Source of the DNA: JANXXV01 sp038230275 | GTDB taxonomy: Bacteria > Acidobacteriota > Terriglobia > Bryobacterales > Bryobacteraceae | Assembly: GCA_038230275.1 (NCBI GenBank) | Contig: JBBRNO010000010.1 | Span: 33,559-97,558 of the forward strand | Length of the DNA: 64,000 nucleotides | Direction: 5' to 3' | Part shown: piece after piece, positions 63,998-64,000 of the stretch | Numbering within the stretch: position 1 is the first letter of the stretch | How the letters are laid out: every line of letters starts with the position of its first letter | Notes under the pieces: model-generated | Told to the model about the DNA's origin: nothing | Database searches by the model: none | Seen by the model: only the letters and a program-made list of their open reading frames with translations | Program-made: the position numbers and the translations under genes

Positions 63998-64000
63998 AGA

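Overview
The window looks like a chromosome segment from an acidobacterium of the Bryobacterales (Solibacter-like) group. This is inferred from gene content, not from any search. The secreted protein at 6823-9504 ends in the C-terminal domain that is hugely expanded in Solibacter (TIGR03437-like). There are also a caspase/TPR protein with DUF4384 partners, a TonB-dependent receptor with an N-terminal carboxypeptidase-regulatory-like domain, and a relic of the acidobacterial-type ECF sigma factor. Base composition is moderately GC-rich.

Region 1 (1-26.2 kb) is a large exopolysaccharide/capsule locus of the Wzx/Wzy type. It holds an initiating sugar-phosphate transferase, a DegT-type aminotransferase, a FlaA1/CapD-like dehydratase, several GT4 and GT2 glycosyltransferases and a Wzx-like flippase. 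It also holds a secreted beta-helix protein, a class III aminotransferase, a polysaccharide deacetylase, an ATP-grasp/low-molecular-weight tyrosine phosphatase fusion, a GNAT-like acyltransferase, cupin/JmjC-like proteins, a Wzy/O-antigen-ligase-like polymerase and a YdcF-like protein. Export-complex genes (Wza/Wzc type) are not in the window. The middle of the locus (11.7-22.3 kb) has been reshuffled: a GT4, a cupin and a GNAT gene each occur twice, and one copy of the GT4 and one of the GNAT gene are decayed.

Region 2 (26.2-32.4 kb) holds a 621-nt group II intron relic without its reverse transcriptase. It sits just behind the intrinsic terminator of a giant secreted beta-helix/Ig-repeat gene, whose N-terminal half is a paralogue of the 6823-9504 protein.

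Region 3 (32.4-39.1 kb) is a regulatory island: a histidine kinase, an NtrC-type sigma-54 activator, a LuxR-type regulator with a degenerate receiver, a PilZ protein and a UDP-sugar dehydrogenase. I see three strong sigma-54 (-24/-12) promoter matches: before the first EPS gene (34-49), before the polymerase (22425-22440) and before the dehydrogenase (37672-37687). Together they suggest that the NtrC-type pair drives the polysaccharide locus. The intergenic DNA here is also dense in GTAC-centred motifs.

Region 4 (39.1-64 kb) starts with a tRNA-Leu(TAA). It continues with a caspase-PEGA-TPR/DUF4384 operon, a divergent operon of three exported proteins ending in a nine-repeat putative-Ig protein, rsmD and recG, a Gfo/Idh/MocA protein, remnants of an ECF sigma/TPR protein pair, a fungalysin (M36) protease, a truncated PD40/TolB-like gene, a glycosyltransferase, a POTRA protein, a DUF3565 protein and a complete TonB-dependent receptor.
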